Positions 8,416 through 17,037 of a DNA stretch of 64,000 bases are shown here, piece by piece. Positions within the stretch are counted from its first letter, which is position 1, and each line of letters starts with the position of its first letter. A program made the position numbers and the translations under genes. This DNA comes from Noviherbaspirillum sp. Root189 (GTDB taxonomy: Bacteria; Pseudomonadota; Gammaproteobacteria; Burkholderiales; Burkholderiaceae_D). Location: NCBI RefSeq assembly GCF_001428545.1, contig NZ_LMHZ01000001.1, positions 961-64,960 of the forward strand, in the 5' to 3' direction. Under the pieces are notes generated by a model. That model had not been told where the DNA came from. It searched no databases and worked only from the letters and a program-made list of their open reading frames with translations.

Positions 8416-8808
8416 ATGCTTTCCACCCTCTCGCATCCCAGCCTTGCCGACTGCCGTCGCCTGTTCCTGCGTAACTATGAAGTGATGATCAATATCGGCG
8501 TCCATGAATTCGAAAAGAAGGGCGAGCAGCGCGTGCTGGTCAATGTCGACCTGTTCATTCCGCTGGCCGAATCCACGCCCAAGGGCGACCATCTGCACGA
8601 AGTGGTCGACTACGACTTCATGCGCGACACCATTTCCAAACGCATGGCGCAAGGCCATATCCATTTGCAGGAAACCCTGTGCGATGACGTCGCCCGCGAA
8701 ATGCTGAAACATCCGAAGGTACGGGCTGTGCGGGTATCGACCGAGAAGCCGGATGTCTATCCGGATTGCGATGGCGTCGGTGTCGAAGTCATCCATATCA
8801 AGCCATGA
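8416..8808 (+). CDS. folB: Dihydroneopterin aldolase family protein (FolB/FolX)
   Basis: This 130-aa protein has [29 protein letters not shown], shown here as family core: the NIGVHEFEK stretch and the following strand are the FolB/FolX T-fold substrate site. Conserved [11 protein letters not shown] and [10 protein letters not shown] follow, as does the catalytic-lysine region near [18 protein letters not shown]. The enzyme interconverts or cleaves dihydroneopterin in folate synthesis; FolX epimerases share the fold, so the exact reaction is uncertain. It lies between the SDR gene (12 bp) and ttcA (14 bp), all co-oriented. Confidence 0.85.
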   Translation: MLSTLSHPSLADCRRLFLRNYEVMINIGVHEFEKKGEQRVLVNVDLFIPLAESTPKGDHLHEVVDYDFMRDTISKRMAQGHIHLQETLCDDVAREMLKHPKVRAVRVSTEKPDVYPDCDGVGVEVIHIKP

Positions 8809-8822
8809 TGCCGGAGCCGACA

Positions 8823-9746
8823 ATGAACGACATCCTGCATGACGAAGCGGTAACCGGCGCAAAGAAGGCCGAGAAGATCGCTTACGAAAACAACAAGCTG
8901 CACAAGCGCCTGTGCCGCCAGGTCGGGCAAGCCATCGGCGACTTCAATATGATCGAGGAAGGCGACAAGGTGATGGTTTGCCTGTCGGGCGGCAAGGACA
9001 GCTATGGCTTGCTCGATATTCTGCTGACGCTGCGCGAACGCGCGCCGATTCATTTCGATATCGTTGCCGTCAATCTCGACCAGAAGCAGCCTAATTTTCC
9101 GGCGCATGTGCTGCCCGAATACTTGACGAAGATCGGCGTGCCTTTTCACATCGAAAATCAGGATACCTACAGCATCGTCAAGCGCGTGATCCCCGAGGGG
9201 AAAACCACGTGCTCACTGTGCTCGCGCCTGCGCCGCGGCATCCTCTACCGGGTCGCCGATGAGCTTGGTGCAACCAAGATCGCGCTCGGACACCATCGCG
9301 ACGATATTCTCGAGACTTTTTTCCTGAATATGTTTTTCGGCGCCAAGCTGAAAGGCATGCCGCCCAAATTGCAGTCGGATGATGGCAAGCACATCGTGAT
9401 CCGTCCGCTCGCGTATGTGAAGGAAGCCGACATGGAGCGCTATGCGCAGGTCAAGCAGTTCCCGATCATTCCTTGCGACCTGTGCGGCAGCCAGGAAAAC
9501 TTGCAGCGCAAGCAGATCAAGGCGATGCTGCGCGATTGGGAAAAGAAGCATCCGGGACGCGTCGAGAATATTTTCTCGTCACTGTCGACCGTCGTTCCTT
9601 CTCATTTGATGGACAGGGATATGTTCGGCTTTGCGGATTTGAAGGCAACCGGGGAAGCCGTGACGGACGGCGATATCGCTTTCGATGAGGAGCCGTGTGC
9701 AACGCCGACGCCGAATATCGTGCGCTTCGGCGCACTGGACGACTAG
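8823..9746 (+). CDS. ttcA: tRNA 2-thiocytidine(32) synthetase TtcA
   Basis: This 307-aa ATP-pyrophosphatase-fold tRNA thiolase carries the PP-loop [13 protein letters not shown], two CxxC pairs ([12 protein letters not shown] and IPCDLCGSQ) that bind the iron-sulfur cluster, and the [16 protein letters not shown] signature. TtcA thiolates cytidine 32 of certain tRNAs. I chose the ATG at 8823, which has GGAG 7 bp upstream; an earlier in-frame ATG at 8805 overlaps the folB stop. It is the third gene of an apparent SDR-folB-ttcA operon. The gene ends toward a convergent lipoprotein gene, with a stem-loop between them. Confidence 0.95.
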   Translation: MNDILHDEAVTGAKKAEKIAYENNKLHKRLCRQVGQAIGDFNMIEEGDKVMVCLSGGKDSYGLLDILLTLRERAPIHFDIVAVNLDQKQPNFPAHVLPEYLTKIGVPFHIENQDTYSIVKRVIPEGKTTCSLCSRLRRGILYRVADELGATKIALGHHRDDILETFFLNMFFGAKLKGMPPKLQSDDGKHIVIRPLAYVKEADMERYAQVKQFPIIPCDLCGSQENLQRKQIKAMLRDWEKKHPGRVENIFSSLSTVVPSHLMDRDMFGFADLKATGEAVTDGDIAFDEEPCATPTPNIVRFGALDD

Positions 9747-9781
9747 ACGAGCAGGTCCTCGGGCAGGCGGCTCTGACAGGT

Positions 9782-9819
9782 GGCTTTCGTTGCTGCACCA
9801 GATGCAACAACGAAAGGCC
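9782..9819. other. Stem-loop between convergent ttcA and DUF6279-like genes
   Basis: The arms CTTTCGTTG and CAACGAAAG pair perfectly (9 bp) and are extended by GG/CC with one bulged base, around a 15-nt loop. It lies 36 bp after the ttcA stop and 54 bp from the stop of the facing gene. Neither strand has a clean T tract, so a terminator role is only plausible. Confidence 0.4.
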
Positions 9820-9822
9820 GTC

Positions 9823-9854
9823 CATCGATAGTACAAGTCATCGATAATACAAGT
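9823..9854. repeat. Two tandem copies of a 16-bp repeat
   Basis: CATCGATAGTACAAGT (9823-9838) is followed immediately by CATCGATAATACAAGT (9839-9854), differing at one base, and a further TACAAGT overlaps the end. It sits in the short intergenic space between two convergent genes, consistent with replication slippage. Confidence 0.8.
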
Positions 9855-9872
9855 TACAAGTAGCGCTTCCAG

Positions 9873-10745
9873 TTATCTCGCCGCCAGCGTTTTACAATCA
9901 TCGATCCATGCCTGTAACCGCTTGACGGCATGCGTGCGCTGCGCTGGCGTGGCAACATTTGCGATCACCGCTACCATGTTCGATGCGCTCGAGCGCGTAT
10001 TATCGAAAAATTCCTTGTTCTCGGCATAGCTGAAGTTGTCAAAACTTCGTTCGATATACTTGCGCAGCAGGGCAGCGACGGCATCGCGCGGCGGACGTTC
10101 CGCCTGGATTTTCCTCAGGATGCGCAGCAACTCCTGCTGCCGCAATTTGCGCTCCGCCGCCCACAACTCATTATTTAGTGGCCGCGCATCCGATGCTGCC
10201 CGGATTTGCGCTTCCTGCTCCCTATTGAAGTCGCCGTACCAATACTCGGCCTGCTTCATGACTTTCTTGAAACGGAAAAGTTGACGGTCCTCAAGGCTGC
10301 CGCGCAAGTACTCTTTACGATAGTTCTCGTTGTTGGAAGCAAACTTTTTCTCGAGGTGCACAATCTGCTCTGGTTGCAGATCCATGGCAAGATTGGTCAA
10401 TTGGGGCAAGGCTTTCTCGACCACCAGCATGATGCGTTTTTTAGTCGCGGCATAATCGCCCATCACTTCTTCAGGCGTTACAGGCTGCTGGACGCGTTGC
10501 TGAAGCTGGGTGAGCCATTGGGCATAGTCATTGAGCTGAGTCTTGCGATGCCACGCCATGAAATCGTCGATGTCCGCCTTCACCCAGGATTTTTGTTCAT
10601 TGGTGAAGTCGACATAGCTGTTGAGCCACCAGTACATCACCGTGTCGCCATTTGCATAGCCGAGCCGGATTGCGCTGCATCCGGCGAGCAGGCACGCAAA
10701 CAGGAAAACACTCCACTTTGCCAAAAAGCTTCGATAAGTCCGCAT
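9873..10745 (-). CDS. Putative lipoprotein, DUF6279-like
   Basis: This 290-aa protein starts with a signal peptide ending in lipobox LLAGCSAI, so it is probably lipidated and envelope-anchored. The mature part is almost entirely helical and charged, beginning [20 protein letters not shown] with several Trp, Tyr and Lys/Glu stretches, which resembles the DUF6279 lipoproteins. No catalytic motif is visible. I chose the ATG at 10745 because the basic/hydrophobic signal starts there; earlier in-frame starts would overlap the promoter of divergent glmU. Function is unknown. Confidence 0.7.
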   Translation of the reverse strand: MRTYRSFLAKWSVFLFACLLAGCSAIRLGYANGDTVMYWWLNSYVDFTNEQKSWVKADIDDFMAWHRKTQLNDYAQWLTQLQQRVQQPVTPEEVMGDYAATKKRIMLVVEKALPQLTNLAMDLQPEQIVHLEKKFASNNENYRKEYLRGSLEDRQLFRFKKVMKQAEYWYGDFNREQEAQIRAASDARPLNNELWAAERKLRQQELLRILRKIQAERPPRDAVAALLRKYIERSFDNFSYAENKEFFDNTRSSASNMVAVIANVATPAQRTHAVKRLQAWIDDCKTLAAR

Positions 10746-10778
10746 GTTAAAATTTTGCATCACTTCCATTGGTGTTCT

Positions 10779-12137
10779 ATGAATGTTGTCATCCTCGCTG
10801 CAGGCATGGGAAAACGCATGCAATCTGCACTTCCCAAGGTCTTGCATCCGCTCGCCGGCAAACCGCTCCTATCGCATGTCATCGATACGGCACGGGCTCT
10901 GTCGCCTACTACCTTGTGCGTTATTTACGGTCATGGCGGCGATGCCGTGCCGGAAGCGGTAAAAGCGTCTGATCTGTCGTTCGCGAAGCAGGAACCCCAG
11001 CTCGGTACCGGCCACGCTGTCATGCAGGCAATGCCATACTTGCGCGATGACGTGCCCACACTGGTGCTGTACGGCGACGTGCCATTGACGACCAGGGATT
11101 CGCTCCAGCAATTGTTGGACAGTGCCGGTAGCAATAAGTTGGCGATACTCACTGTCGAGCTGGAGGATCCAACCGGTTACGGCCGCATTGTGCGTCGGCA
11201 CGGCAACATTGTCGGTATCGTCGAGCAAAAAGACGCGAGCGAAGAAGAGCGTGCCATCGGTGAAGTGAATACCGGCATCATGGTGGTGCCGACCACGAAG
11301 CTGAAGACCTGGCTTTCCACGTTATCCAACAATAATGCACAGAAGGAATACTATCTGACCGACATCGTCGCCAAGGCAGTGGCCGACGACGTGGCAGTGG
11401 TATCAGCCCAGCCGTCAGCGGCATGGGAGACCCTGGGCGTCAATAGCAAGGTACAACTCGCTGAACTGGAACGTATTCATCAGCGCAACCTTGCCGATGC
11501 CTTGCTGGAACAAGGCGTAACGCTGGCCGATCCGGCGCGCATCGATATTCGCGGCTCGCTCAGCTGCGGACGCGATGTCACTATCGATGTCAATTGCGTG
11601 TTCGAAGGCAAGGTGGAAGTCGAAGATGGTGTGACCATCGGCGCGCACAGCGTGATTCGCAATGCACGTATCGGCAAAGGCGCGAGCATCAAGCCGTTTT
11701 GCCATATCGAAGATGCAGTCATCGGTGCCAGCTCGCAAATCGGTCCTTACGCGCGGCTGCGCCCGGGAACCGAGCTGGCTGAAGATGTCCATATCGGTAA
11801 TTTTGTCGAGGTCAAAAACAGCCAGATTGCTGCGCATAGCAAAGCCAATCACCTGGCTTACGTAGGTGACGCCACCGTTGGCTCACGGGTCAATATTGGT
11901 GCGGGCACCATCACCTGCAACTACGATGGCGCCAATAAATTCCGTACCATCATTGAAGACGACGCCTTCATTGGCAGCGATACGCAACTGGTGGCGCCGG
12001 TACGCGTAGGCAAGGGTGCGACGCTGGGGGCCGGCACGACGCTGACCAAGGATGCGCCGGAAGGCAAGCTGACCGTTTCACGGGCCAGGCAGACGACGAT
12101 CGACGGCTGGACGCGTCCGGTCAAGGTCAAGAAATAA
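10779..12137 (+). CDS. glmU: Bifunctional GlmU: GlcN-1-P acetyltransferase / UDP-GlcNAc pyrophosphorylase
   Basis: This 452-aa protein has the usual GlmU length. The N-terminal half is the uridylyltransferase: [20 protein letters not shown] is the nucleotide-binding signature, with YGDVPL and GTGHAV. The C-terminal half is a left-handed beta helix of hexapeptide repeats ([20 protein letters not shown]) with acetyl-CoA site residues in [10 protein letters not shown] and [11 protein letters not shown]. It catalyses the last two steps to UDP-GlcNAc, the precursor of peptidoglycan and lipopolysaccharide. glmS lies 1.6 kb downstream in the same direction. The start ATG at 10779 immediately precedes the signature strand. 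Confidence 0.97.
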   Translation: MNVVILAAGMGKRMQSALPKVLHPLAGKPLLSHVIDTARALSPTTLCVIYGHGGDAVPEAVKASDLSFAKQEPQLGTGHAVMQAMPYLRDDVPTLVLYGDVPLTTRDSLQQLLDSAGSNKLAILTVELEDPTGYGRIVRRHGNIVGIVEQKDASEEERAIGEVNTGIMVVPTTKLKTWLSTLSNNNAQKEYYLTDIVAKAVADDVAVVSAQPSAAWETLGVNSKVQLAELERIHQRNLADALLEQGVTLADPARIDIRGSLSCGRDVTIDVNCVFEGKVEVEDGVTIGAHSVIRNARIGKGASIKPFCHIEDAVIGASSQIGPYARLRPGTELAEDVHIGNFVEVKNSQIAAHSKANHLAYVGDATVGSRVNIGAGTITCNYDGANKFRTIIEDDAFIGSDTQLVAPVRVGKGATLGAGTTLTKDAPEGKLTVSRARQTTIDGWTRPVKVKK

Positions 12138-12157
12138 AAAGTACTCCGCGTATCCCG

Positions 12158-12619
12158 CTAATGGGAAGTTCCGGTGGCCTGTTGCTGTGTCCGGTTCAGC
12201 AGTGCGGCAAGGGTCGCCGCATCGACCGACTTCCAGGCAGCGAGGATTTGTGCTCGCGCCTGGGGCGGACTAGGATTTCCGGCGCCATCGTCCCACGCCA
12301 CCATCTCGGTCCGTCGCTTCTTGACGGGCCGGAAATTGCTCGCATCGCGCCAGGCAACCGCACGTGACCCAAACACGCCTTTCACCACAAAGCCCTTGTC
12401 ATCGAGCGTTAGCGTGCTTAGTCCGGGAAAGTGCTGCAGCAAGCCTATCATTCCTGCCATGACCGCTATCAGCGCCACCTCCATGTAACGGTCGCTTGAC
12501 GCTGCCGCCAGGCCAATCGCGATTAATGTCAGGCACAGAAGCAAAAGACCCACAGGAATCCGCGCCTGCAGGACGATGGGAAAGGCGACAGGAGCAAATT
12601 CGGTCGTATGAGGTTGCAT
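12158..12619 (-). CDS. Small membrane protein of unknown function
   Basis: This 153-aa protein has two hydrophobic segments near the N-terminus (around residues 20-40 and 45-65), followed by a soluble domain starting LDDKGFVVKGVFGSRAVAWRD. That pattern (beta strand, bend, Val-Ala-Trp) is similar to bacterial PH-like domains attached to membrane helices, but I cannot name a family with confidence. I chose the ATG at 12619. It lies 5 bp after the upstream exported-protein gene, so the two are probably co-transcribed. Both face glmU tail to tail. Confidence 0.65.
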   Translation of the reverse strand: MQPHTTEFAPVAFPIVLQARIPVGLLLLCLTLIAIGLAAASSDRYMEVALIAVMAGMIGLLQHFPGLSTLTLDDKGFVVKGVFGSRAVAWRDASNFRPVKKRRTEMVAWDDGAGNPSPPQARAQILAAWKSVDAATLAALLNRTQQQATGTSH

Positions 12620-12624
12620 GCGAT

Positions 12625-13014
12625 TCAATGTGGAAGGTCGTTCTGGGTTTTTCGGCGGCGCTTTTGCTTGTGCTTGCCGAACAGGAAATGCATGACAAGA
12701 ACATATAGTCCCGCCGCACCACCGATAAAAGCGATGGCCTTCAGGAACCGGCCGAGCAGCATCAGGTAATAGCTGCCCGGGCTGGACGCTTTTAATGCAT
12801 TATCCGCCGCGTCGCGCTGCTGCCGCTTTTCCGCAGCCAATGTCTCGCGTTTGCGCACAGCAGCTTCGCATTGCTGATCACCACGGCAGGAAGCCACCGC
12901 TTGTTTGATCGCGGCTGCGGTCTCTTGCGCGGGCTCGGCAGCGAAAGACAGCCCCGGCAAGGCGCCACAGAAGATAAAGAAGAAGATCAAGAAAAGACGG
13001 ATATTGGCGTGCAT
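12625..13014 (-). CDS. Small exported protein with one C-terminal membrane helix
   Basis: This 129-aa protein starts MHANIRLFLIFFFIFCGALPG, a signal peptide ending around LSFAAEP. The mature part is a charged helical segment (KRETLAAEKRQQRDAADNAL) with two Cys (SCRGDQQCEAA), then a hydrophobic helix (AFIGGAAGLYVLVMHFLF) and a basic tail KHKQKRRRK. This suggests a periplasmic coiled segment tethered by a C-terminal membrane helix. I do not recognise a family. I chose the ATG at 13014, where the signal peptide begins. It is paired with the 12158-12619 gene. Confidence 0.65.
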   Translation of the reverse strand: MHANIRLFLIFFFIFCGALPGLSFAAEPAQETAAAIKQAVASCRGDQQCEAAVRKRETLAAEKRQQRDAADNALKASSPGSYYLMLLGRFLKAIAFIGGAAGLYVLVMHFLFGKHKQKRRRKTQNDLPH

Positions 13015-13122
13015 GCTGGCGGCGATTGACGTGTGCACCGGACTATACCGGGATTTCGGGACAGCTGCGGTTCCGATAATTAGCGTCGGACTGGTGTGCG
13101 GATCTATGTGCACCGATGCAAA

Positions 13123-13593
13123 TTAAAGCGCAATGCGCGTTTCAAACTTACTGCGGTGCATGGAAAAGAAACTGCGGACATTACGCACATTTGCCTGCGA
13201 CGCGAACAAGCGGTGCGCCAATGCATGATAGGCCGGCATATCGGTCACCTGCACGACCATCACGAAATCCGGCCCGGGCGACACCCGATAGCATTGGAGC
13301 ACCGCCGTTTCACCGGCCACCAGGCTCTCAAACTCCGCCATATGTTCAGCGCCTTGGCGGTCCAGAGTGATTTCCACGATTGCGGTCAACGGCGTGCCGA
13401 TCTTTTCAGGCGCAAGAATCGCTACCTGACGCGTGATTACACCTGCGTCAATGAGACGCTTGACGCGACGCAAGCATGTCGGCGGTGAAGCATGCACACT
13501 TGCTGCTAGTTCATTGTTTGTCCGGGCAGCATCTATTTGCAGAGCATTCAGAATGCGACGGTCCAAGTCATCCAAGATGATCGATTCATTCAT
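13123..13593 (-). CDS. Lrp/AsnC-family transcriptional regulator
   Basis: This 156-aa regulator has an N-terminal winged helix (LDDLDRRILNALQIDAARTN, then SPPTCLRRVKRLIDAGVI) and a C-terminal RAM/AsnC ligand-binding ferredoxin-like fold (FVMVVQVTDMPAYHALAHRL). Members form dimers to octamers and respond to amino acids or related ligands. The gene is divergent from glmS with 152 bp between the starts. That gap holds two matching 17-bp palindromes that are good operator candidates, so regulation of glmS and autoregulation are both likely. Confidence 0.9.
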   Translation of the reverse strand: MNESIILDDLDRRILNALQIDAARTNNELAASVHASPPTCLRRVKRLIDAGVITRQVAILAPEKIGTPLTAIVEITLDRQGAEHMAEFESLVAGETAVLQCYRVSPGPDFVMVVQVTDMPAYHALAHRLFASQANVRNVRSFFSMHRSKFETRIAL

Positions 13594-13616
13594 TTTATAA
13601 AAAAGTATTCGGTTTA

Positions 13617-13633
13617 ATGAAATTATATTTCAT
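13617..13633. promoter_or_regulatory. Palindromic operator candidate 1 (lrp-glmS intergenic)
   Basis: ATGAAATTATATTTCAT is an inverted repeat with 7-bp arms (ATGAAAT/ATTTCAT). It lies 23 bp upstream of the Lrp-family start codon, on the shared promoter region with glmS. A near-identical copy follows at 13646-13662. AT-rich imperfect palindromes of about 15 bp are typical Lrp/AsnC targets. Confidence 0.6.
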
Positions 13634-13645
13634 CGATACACTGTC

Positions 13646-13662
13646 ATGAAAATATATTTCAT
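13646..13662. promoter_or_regulatory. Palindromic operator candidate 2 (lrp-glmS intergenic)
   Basis: ATGAAAATATATTTCAT repeats the ATGAAA-N5-TTTCAT design of site 1, with centres 29 bp apart. A further TTTCAT half-site sits in CTTATTTCATAAG at 13683-13695. The regular spacing suggests cooperative binding by an oligomeric regulator, as expected for Lrp-type proteins. Confidence 0.6.
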
Positions 13663-13745
13663 ATCGACATTAATTTAGACAGCTTATTTCATAAGCCGTC
13701 TCGTACGATACAACCGTCAATACAGTATTCGCGAAGGGAGTTCAC

Positions 13746-15563
13746 ATGTGCGGCATCGTCGGCGCAGTAGCGCAACGTAATATCACCCCGATTCTTTTAC
13801 AGGGCCTCAAGCGCCTCGAATACCGCGGTTACGATTCCTGCGGCGTGGCATTGCATGTCGATGGCAAGCTGCAGCGCTCGCGCAGCACCTCGCGCGTAGC
13901 GGACCTTGAAATGCAGGTCGAAAAAGCCAGCCTCGAAGCCTTTACCGGCATTGCGCATACACGCTGGGCGACTCACGGTGCGCCTGCTACCCACAATGCT
14001 CACCCGCATTTCTCGCGTGAACGTATCGCGCTGGTCCACAACGGCATCATTGAAAACCACGACGAACTGCGTGCGGAGCTGACGGCAGCGGGCTACATCT
14101 TTGAAAGCCAGACCGATACTGAAGTCATCGCCCACCTGGTTGACCATATGTACACTGGCGACCTGTTCGAGACCGTGCAGCAAGCCGTCAAGCGGCTGCA
14201 TGGCGCCTATGCGATTGCGGTATTCAGCCGCGATGAACCGCATCGTGTGATTGGCGCCCGCCAGGGCTCGCCGCTGATTGTCGGCGTCGGCAAAGGTGAA
14301 AACTTCCTCGCTTCGGATGCCATGGCACTGGCCGGCACCACGGACCAGATCATCTTCCTTGAAGAAGGCGATGTGGTCGACCTGCAACTGCAGCGTTACT
14401 GGGTCGTCGACCACACCGGCAAGTCCGTCGAACGCGAAGTCCGCACCGTGCATGCCCATACCGGCGCGGCCGAACTCGGCCCGTATCGTCACTACATGCA
14501 AAAGGAAATCTTCGAGCAGCCACGCGCGATCGGCGACACGCTGGAAGGCGTTTCAGCCATCATGCCCGAACTGTTCGGCGACAAGGCTTACAAGGTTTTC
14601 AAGCAGATCGATTCGGTACTGATCCTTGCCTGCGGCACCAGCTACTACGCCGGCCTGACCGCAAAATACTGGATCGAGTCGATTGCGCACATTCCGGTCA
14701 ATGTTGAAATCGCCAGCGAATACCGCTATCGCGACAGCGTACCCAATCCGAATGCACTGGTGGTCACCATTTCGCAAAGCGGTGAAACCGCCGACACGCT
14801 CGCCGCACTCAAGCACGCGCGGGCGCAGGACATGGTCAATACACTAACCATCTGCAATGTCTCCACCAGCGCGATGGTTCGGGAATGCATGCTGTCCTAT
14901 ATCACCCGCGCCGGCGTCGAAGTCGGGGTCGCGTCGACCAAGGCCTTTACCACCCAGCTGACCGCCCTGTTCCTGCTGGCTTTGTCGCTGGCGCAAGTGC
15001 GCGGCCACCTGAGCGACGAGCAGGAAGCTGCCCACCTGAAGGCGATGCGCCATCTGCCGGTATCGATCAGCGCCGTGCTCGCCCTGGAACCGCAAATCAT
15101 CGCCTGGGCGGAAGAATTCGCCCGCAAGGAAAACGCCCTCTTCCTCGGCCGCGGCCTGCATTACCCGATTGCGCTCGAAGGCGCGCTGAAGCTCAAGGAG
15201 ATTTCCTACATCCACGCCGAAGCCTATCCCGCCGGCGAACTCAAGCATGGCCCGCTAGCGCTGGTCACCAAGGAAATGCCGGTGGTGACTGTTGCGCCGA
15301 ACGATACGCTGATCGAAAAGCTGAAATCGAACATGCAGGAAGTCCGCGCACGCGGCGGTGAACTGTATGTATTCGCCGACGCCGACTCGAAGATAACGCC
15401 AAGCGAAGGCGTGCACGTGATCCGCCTGCCGGAGCACTATGGCGCGTTGTCGCCGATCCTGCACGTAGTGCCGCTGCAGCTGCTGGCATACCATACTGCG
15501 CTGGCGCGTGGCACCGATGTGGACAAGCCGCGGAATCTGGCGAAGTCGGTGACGGTGGAATGA
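13746..15563 (+). CDS. glmS: Glutamine--fructose-6-phosphate aminotransferase (GlmS)
   Basis: This 605-aa protein is full length for GlmS. It starts [12 protein letters not shown], so Cys2 is the N-terminal nucleophile of the class II glutaminase domain, with HTRWATHG and HNGIIENH following. Two SIS sugar-isomerase domains follow ([47 protein letters not shown]), and the C-terminus [12 protein letters not shown] is the conserved tail. It makes glucosamine-6-phosphate from fructose-6-phosphate and glutamine, the first committed step to UDP-GlcNAc. GAAGGGAG precedes the ATG. No glmS-type ribozyme is visible upstream; control is more likely by the divergent Lrp-family protein. Confidence 0.97.
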   Translation: MCGIVGAVAQRNITPILLQGLKRLEYRGYDSCGVALHVDGKLQRSRSTSRVADLEMQVEKASLEAFTGIAHTRWATHGAPATHNAHPHFSRERIALVHNGIIENHDELRAELTAAGYIFESQTDTEVIAHLVDHMYTGDLFETVQQAVKRLHGAYAIAVFSRDEPHRVIGARQGSPLIVGVGKGENFLASDAMALAGTTDQIIFLEEGDVVDLQLQRYWVVDHTGKSVEREVRTVHAHTGAAELGPYRHYMQKEIFEQPRAIGDTLEGVSAIMPELFGDKAYKVFKQIDSVLILACGTSYYAGLTAKYWIESIAHIPVNVEIASEYRYRDSVPNPNALVVTISQSGETADTLAALKHARAQDMVNTLTICNVSTSAMVRECMLSYITRAGVEVGVASTKAFTTQLTALFLLALSLAQVRGHLSDEQEAAHLKAMRHLPVSISAVLALEPQIIAWAEEFARKENALFLGRGLHYPIALEGALKLKEISYIHAEAYPAGELKHGPLALVTKEMPVVTVAPNDTLIEKLKSNMQEVRARGGELYVFADADSKITPSEGVHVIRLPEHYGALSPILHVVPLQLLAYHTALARGTDVDKPRNLAKSVTVE

Positions 15564-15586
15564 GCTGACAACACGGCTAGCAACGG

Positions 15587-15630
15587 GCAAAAAAGGATGG
15601 TTGGGGAAATGAAAATCCGCCAACCACCTT
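15587..15630 (-). terminator. Minus-strand intrinsic terminator behind a GGDEF remnant
   Basis: On the minus strand the stem AAGGTGGTTGG pairs with CCAACCATCCTT (11 bp with one bulge), followed by a run of six T (complement of 15589-15594). It is oriented for transcripts coming from the right, that is, from the broken GGDEF gene at 15661-15832, and may also block read-through into glmS antisense. It lies 24 bp after the glmS stop. Confidence 0.65.
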
Positions 15631-15660
15631 GTATCGACGGCGCGGTGAGCCGAACGCAAT

Positions 15661-15832
15661 TCAGTCCTGACTTTTTTCCTGCATGGCTTTGTAGAGCCCG
15701 ACGTCCGCGCGCTTGATTCAGCTACGCACATTGTCATCCTGCGGGTTCAGGGTTGTCACCCCAACTGCCACGCTGGCCTTGACAGTTTCCCCGTCGACCA
15801 CCACACCTGCGGATCGCTCGATAGCCTGTTGC
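15661..15832 (-). pseudogene. Remnant of a diguanylate cyclase (GGDEF C-terminal end)
   Basis: On the minus strand the frame from about 15832 reads QAIERSAGVVVDGETVKASV and AVGVTTLNPQDDNVRS, then an in-frame TGA at 15720, then IKRADVGLYKAMQEKSQD and a final TGA at 15661. This aligns with the last third of GGDEF domains (VxVSIGVA...LIKRADxALYKAKxxG). The GGDEF signature and everything N-terminal is missing, and one codon, probably CTG (Leu), has become the stop. It is therefore a decayed gene end that still keeps its terminator at 15587-15630. No function is expected. Confidence 0.75.
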
Positions 15833-15933
15833 CAACAAAAGCCTGATCGCTTTTGTATAGAAGATAGAAGAAGAAATATATGACGGCAGCTTTTATCAGA
15901 TACCGTCATATCGCAGGTGAATTTACAGAATAA

Positions 15934-16914
15934 TTAAGTCTTCTTCGAAAGGCCCATGCTCTCGATCATTTCCTTCTCTTCGCGGAAGGTGTCCTGAGCG
16001 AACTTGGTGTACCCCGCACTATCCATATAAATAATGGGCTGGTCGAACTTGTCCAGCGTCGCCGTGACCAGCGGATCTTCGAGGGTTTTCTTGAGCGCAT
16101 CCTGAAGGCGTTTCACTAATGCGGGGTCCATGCCTTTCGGGCCGCCAATGCCGAACGGCGAATCGGAAACGGTTTGATAGCCCAGTTCCTGCAAGGTAGG
16201 CACATTTGGCCAGCGCTTCGTGCGCTTGCTGCCATAGGTGACCAGCAGACGCGCCCTGCCCGCTTCCACCGCGGAAGCCCAGCCGGTCGCATCGCTATGC
16301 GCCATCACATGTCCGCCAAGCAAGCCCTGCATGCCATCGGCATTGCCCTTGAACGGGATATGCAGCAGCTTGATCCCTGCCCGCTTGGCAAATTGTTCGA
16401 CGACCAGGTGCGGGGTCGTGCCGGTGCCTGTCGATCCATAGCTGAACGATTCCGGATTGGCCTTGGCGTAGGCAACCACGTCCTGGATGCTTTTCATTGG
16501 CGAATCGGCGCGCACCACCATGCCGAAGGTATACCCGGTCAGGCAGGCGATATAGGTCAAATCCTTCATCGGGTCGAAAGAGACCTTTTGCATGTGGGGC
16601 AGGCGGAAGATGCCCAAAGGAAGCTGCGACAGCGTGTAGCCGTCCGGCCGCGCGTTGGCCAGTTCGACTGCGCCCAGGATGCCGCCAGCGCCGGGCTTGT
16701 TTTCCACGACCACGGTGCCGCCCAACGTTCTGGCCAGGCTATCGCCGAACGCGCGCATCACCACGTCGGTGGAACCGCCCGCCGGCCATGGGCACAGCAG
16801 GCGTACCGGGCGTGACGGGTATTGCGCCTGCCCAAGCGCGGGAAGCGCAATGGTGGCGCCGGCGGCTGCCGATGCCTTGATAAAATTTCTTCGGGTAATT
16901 TTGTATTGGCTCAT
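15934..16914 (-). CDS. Bug-family tripartite tricarboxylate transporter receptor
   Basis: This 326-aa periplasmic binding protein has a twin-arginine-like leader (TRRNFIKASAAAGATIALPA), then YPSRPVRLLCPWPAGGSTDV, the typical Bug start, and GTVVVENKPGAGG, the conserved ligand-loop segment. Bug receptors (TctC) capture carboxylates or other small ligands for TctAB permeases; no tctA or tctB gene is adjacent, which is common for the large Bug families of Burkholderiales. I chose the ATG at 16914 because GAGGAG lies 7 bp upstream. A terminator separates it from the DUF6351 gene upstream, so it is probably its own unit. Confidence 0.9.
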   Translation of the reverse strand: MSQYKITRRNFIKASAAAGATIALPALGQAQYPSRPVRLLCPWPAGGSTDVVMRAFGDSLARTLGGTVVVENKPGAGGILGAVELANARPDGYTLSQLPLGIFRLPHMQKVSFDPMKDLTYIACLTGYTFGMVVRADSPMKSIQDVVAYAKANPESFSYGSTGTGTTPHLVVEQFAKRAGIKLLHIPFKGNADGMQGLLGGHVMAHSDATGWASAVEAGRARLLVTYGSKRTKRWPNVPTLQELGYQTVSDSPFGIGGPKGMDPALVKRLQDALKKTLEDPLVTATLDKFDQPIIYMDSAGYTKFAQDTFREEKEMIESMGLSKKT

Positions 16915-16970
16915 ATTTGTCTCCTCATGCGATACAACGAATCCATCGTAAATACAAGTGCGGACACAGC

Positions 16971-17009
16971 ATAACAAAATGGCTCGCATCCCGACAGGAT
17001 GCGAGCCAT
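16971..17009 (-). terminator. Intrinsic terminator of the DUF6351 gene
   Basis: ATGGCTCGCATCC (16979-16991) and GGATGCGAGCCAT (16997-17009) form a perfect 13-bp stem with a 5-nt loop. On the minus strand the stem is followed by ATTTTGTTAT, a U-rich tail. It begins 28 bp past the DUF6351 stop and ends just before the Bug gene leader. Confidence 0.85.
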
Positions 17010-17037
17010 GCTGACCTGGATTCTCAGCGTTTCAGGA

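Noticed and set aside
7870-8862. 330-aa minus-strand frame opposite the SDR and folB genes
   Set aside because: The plus-strand genes have strong family motifs; this frame has none.
13594-13745. A glmS ribozyme upstream of glmS
   Set aside because: The leader is short and AT rich with no ribozyme core; the regulator palindromes explain the sequence better.
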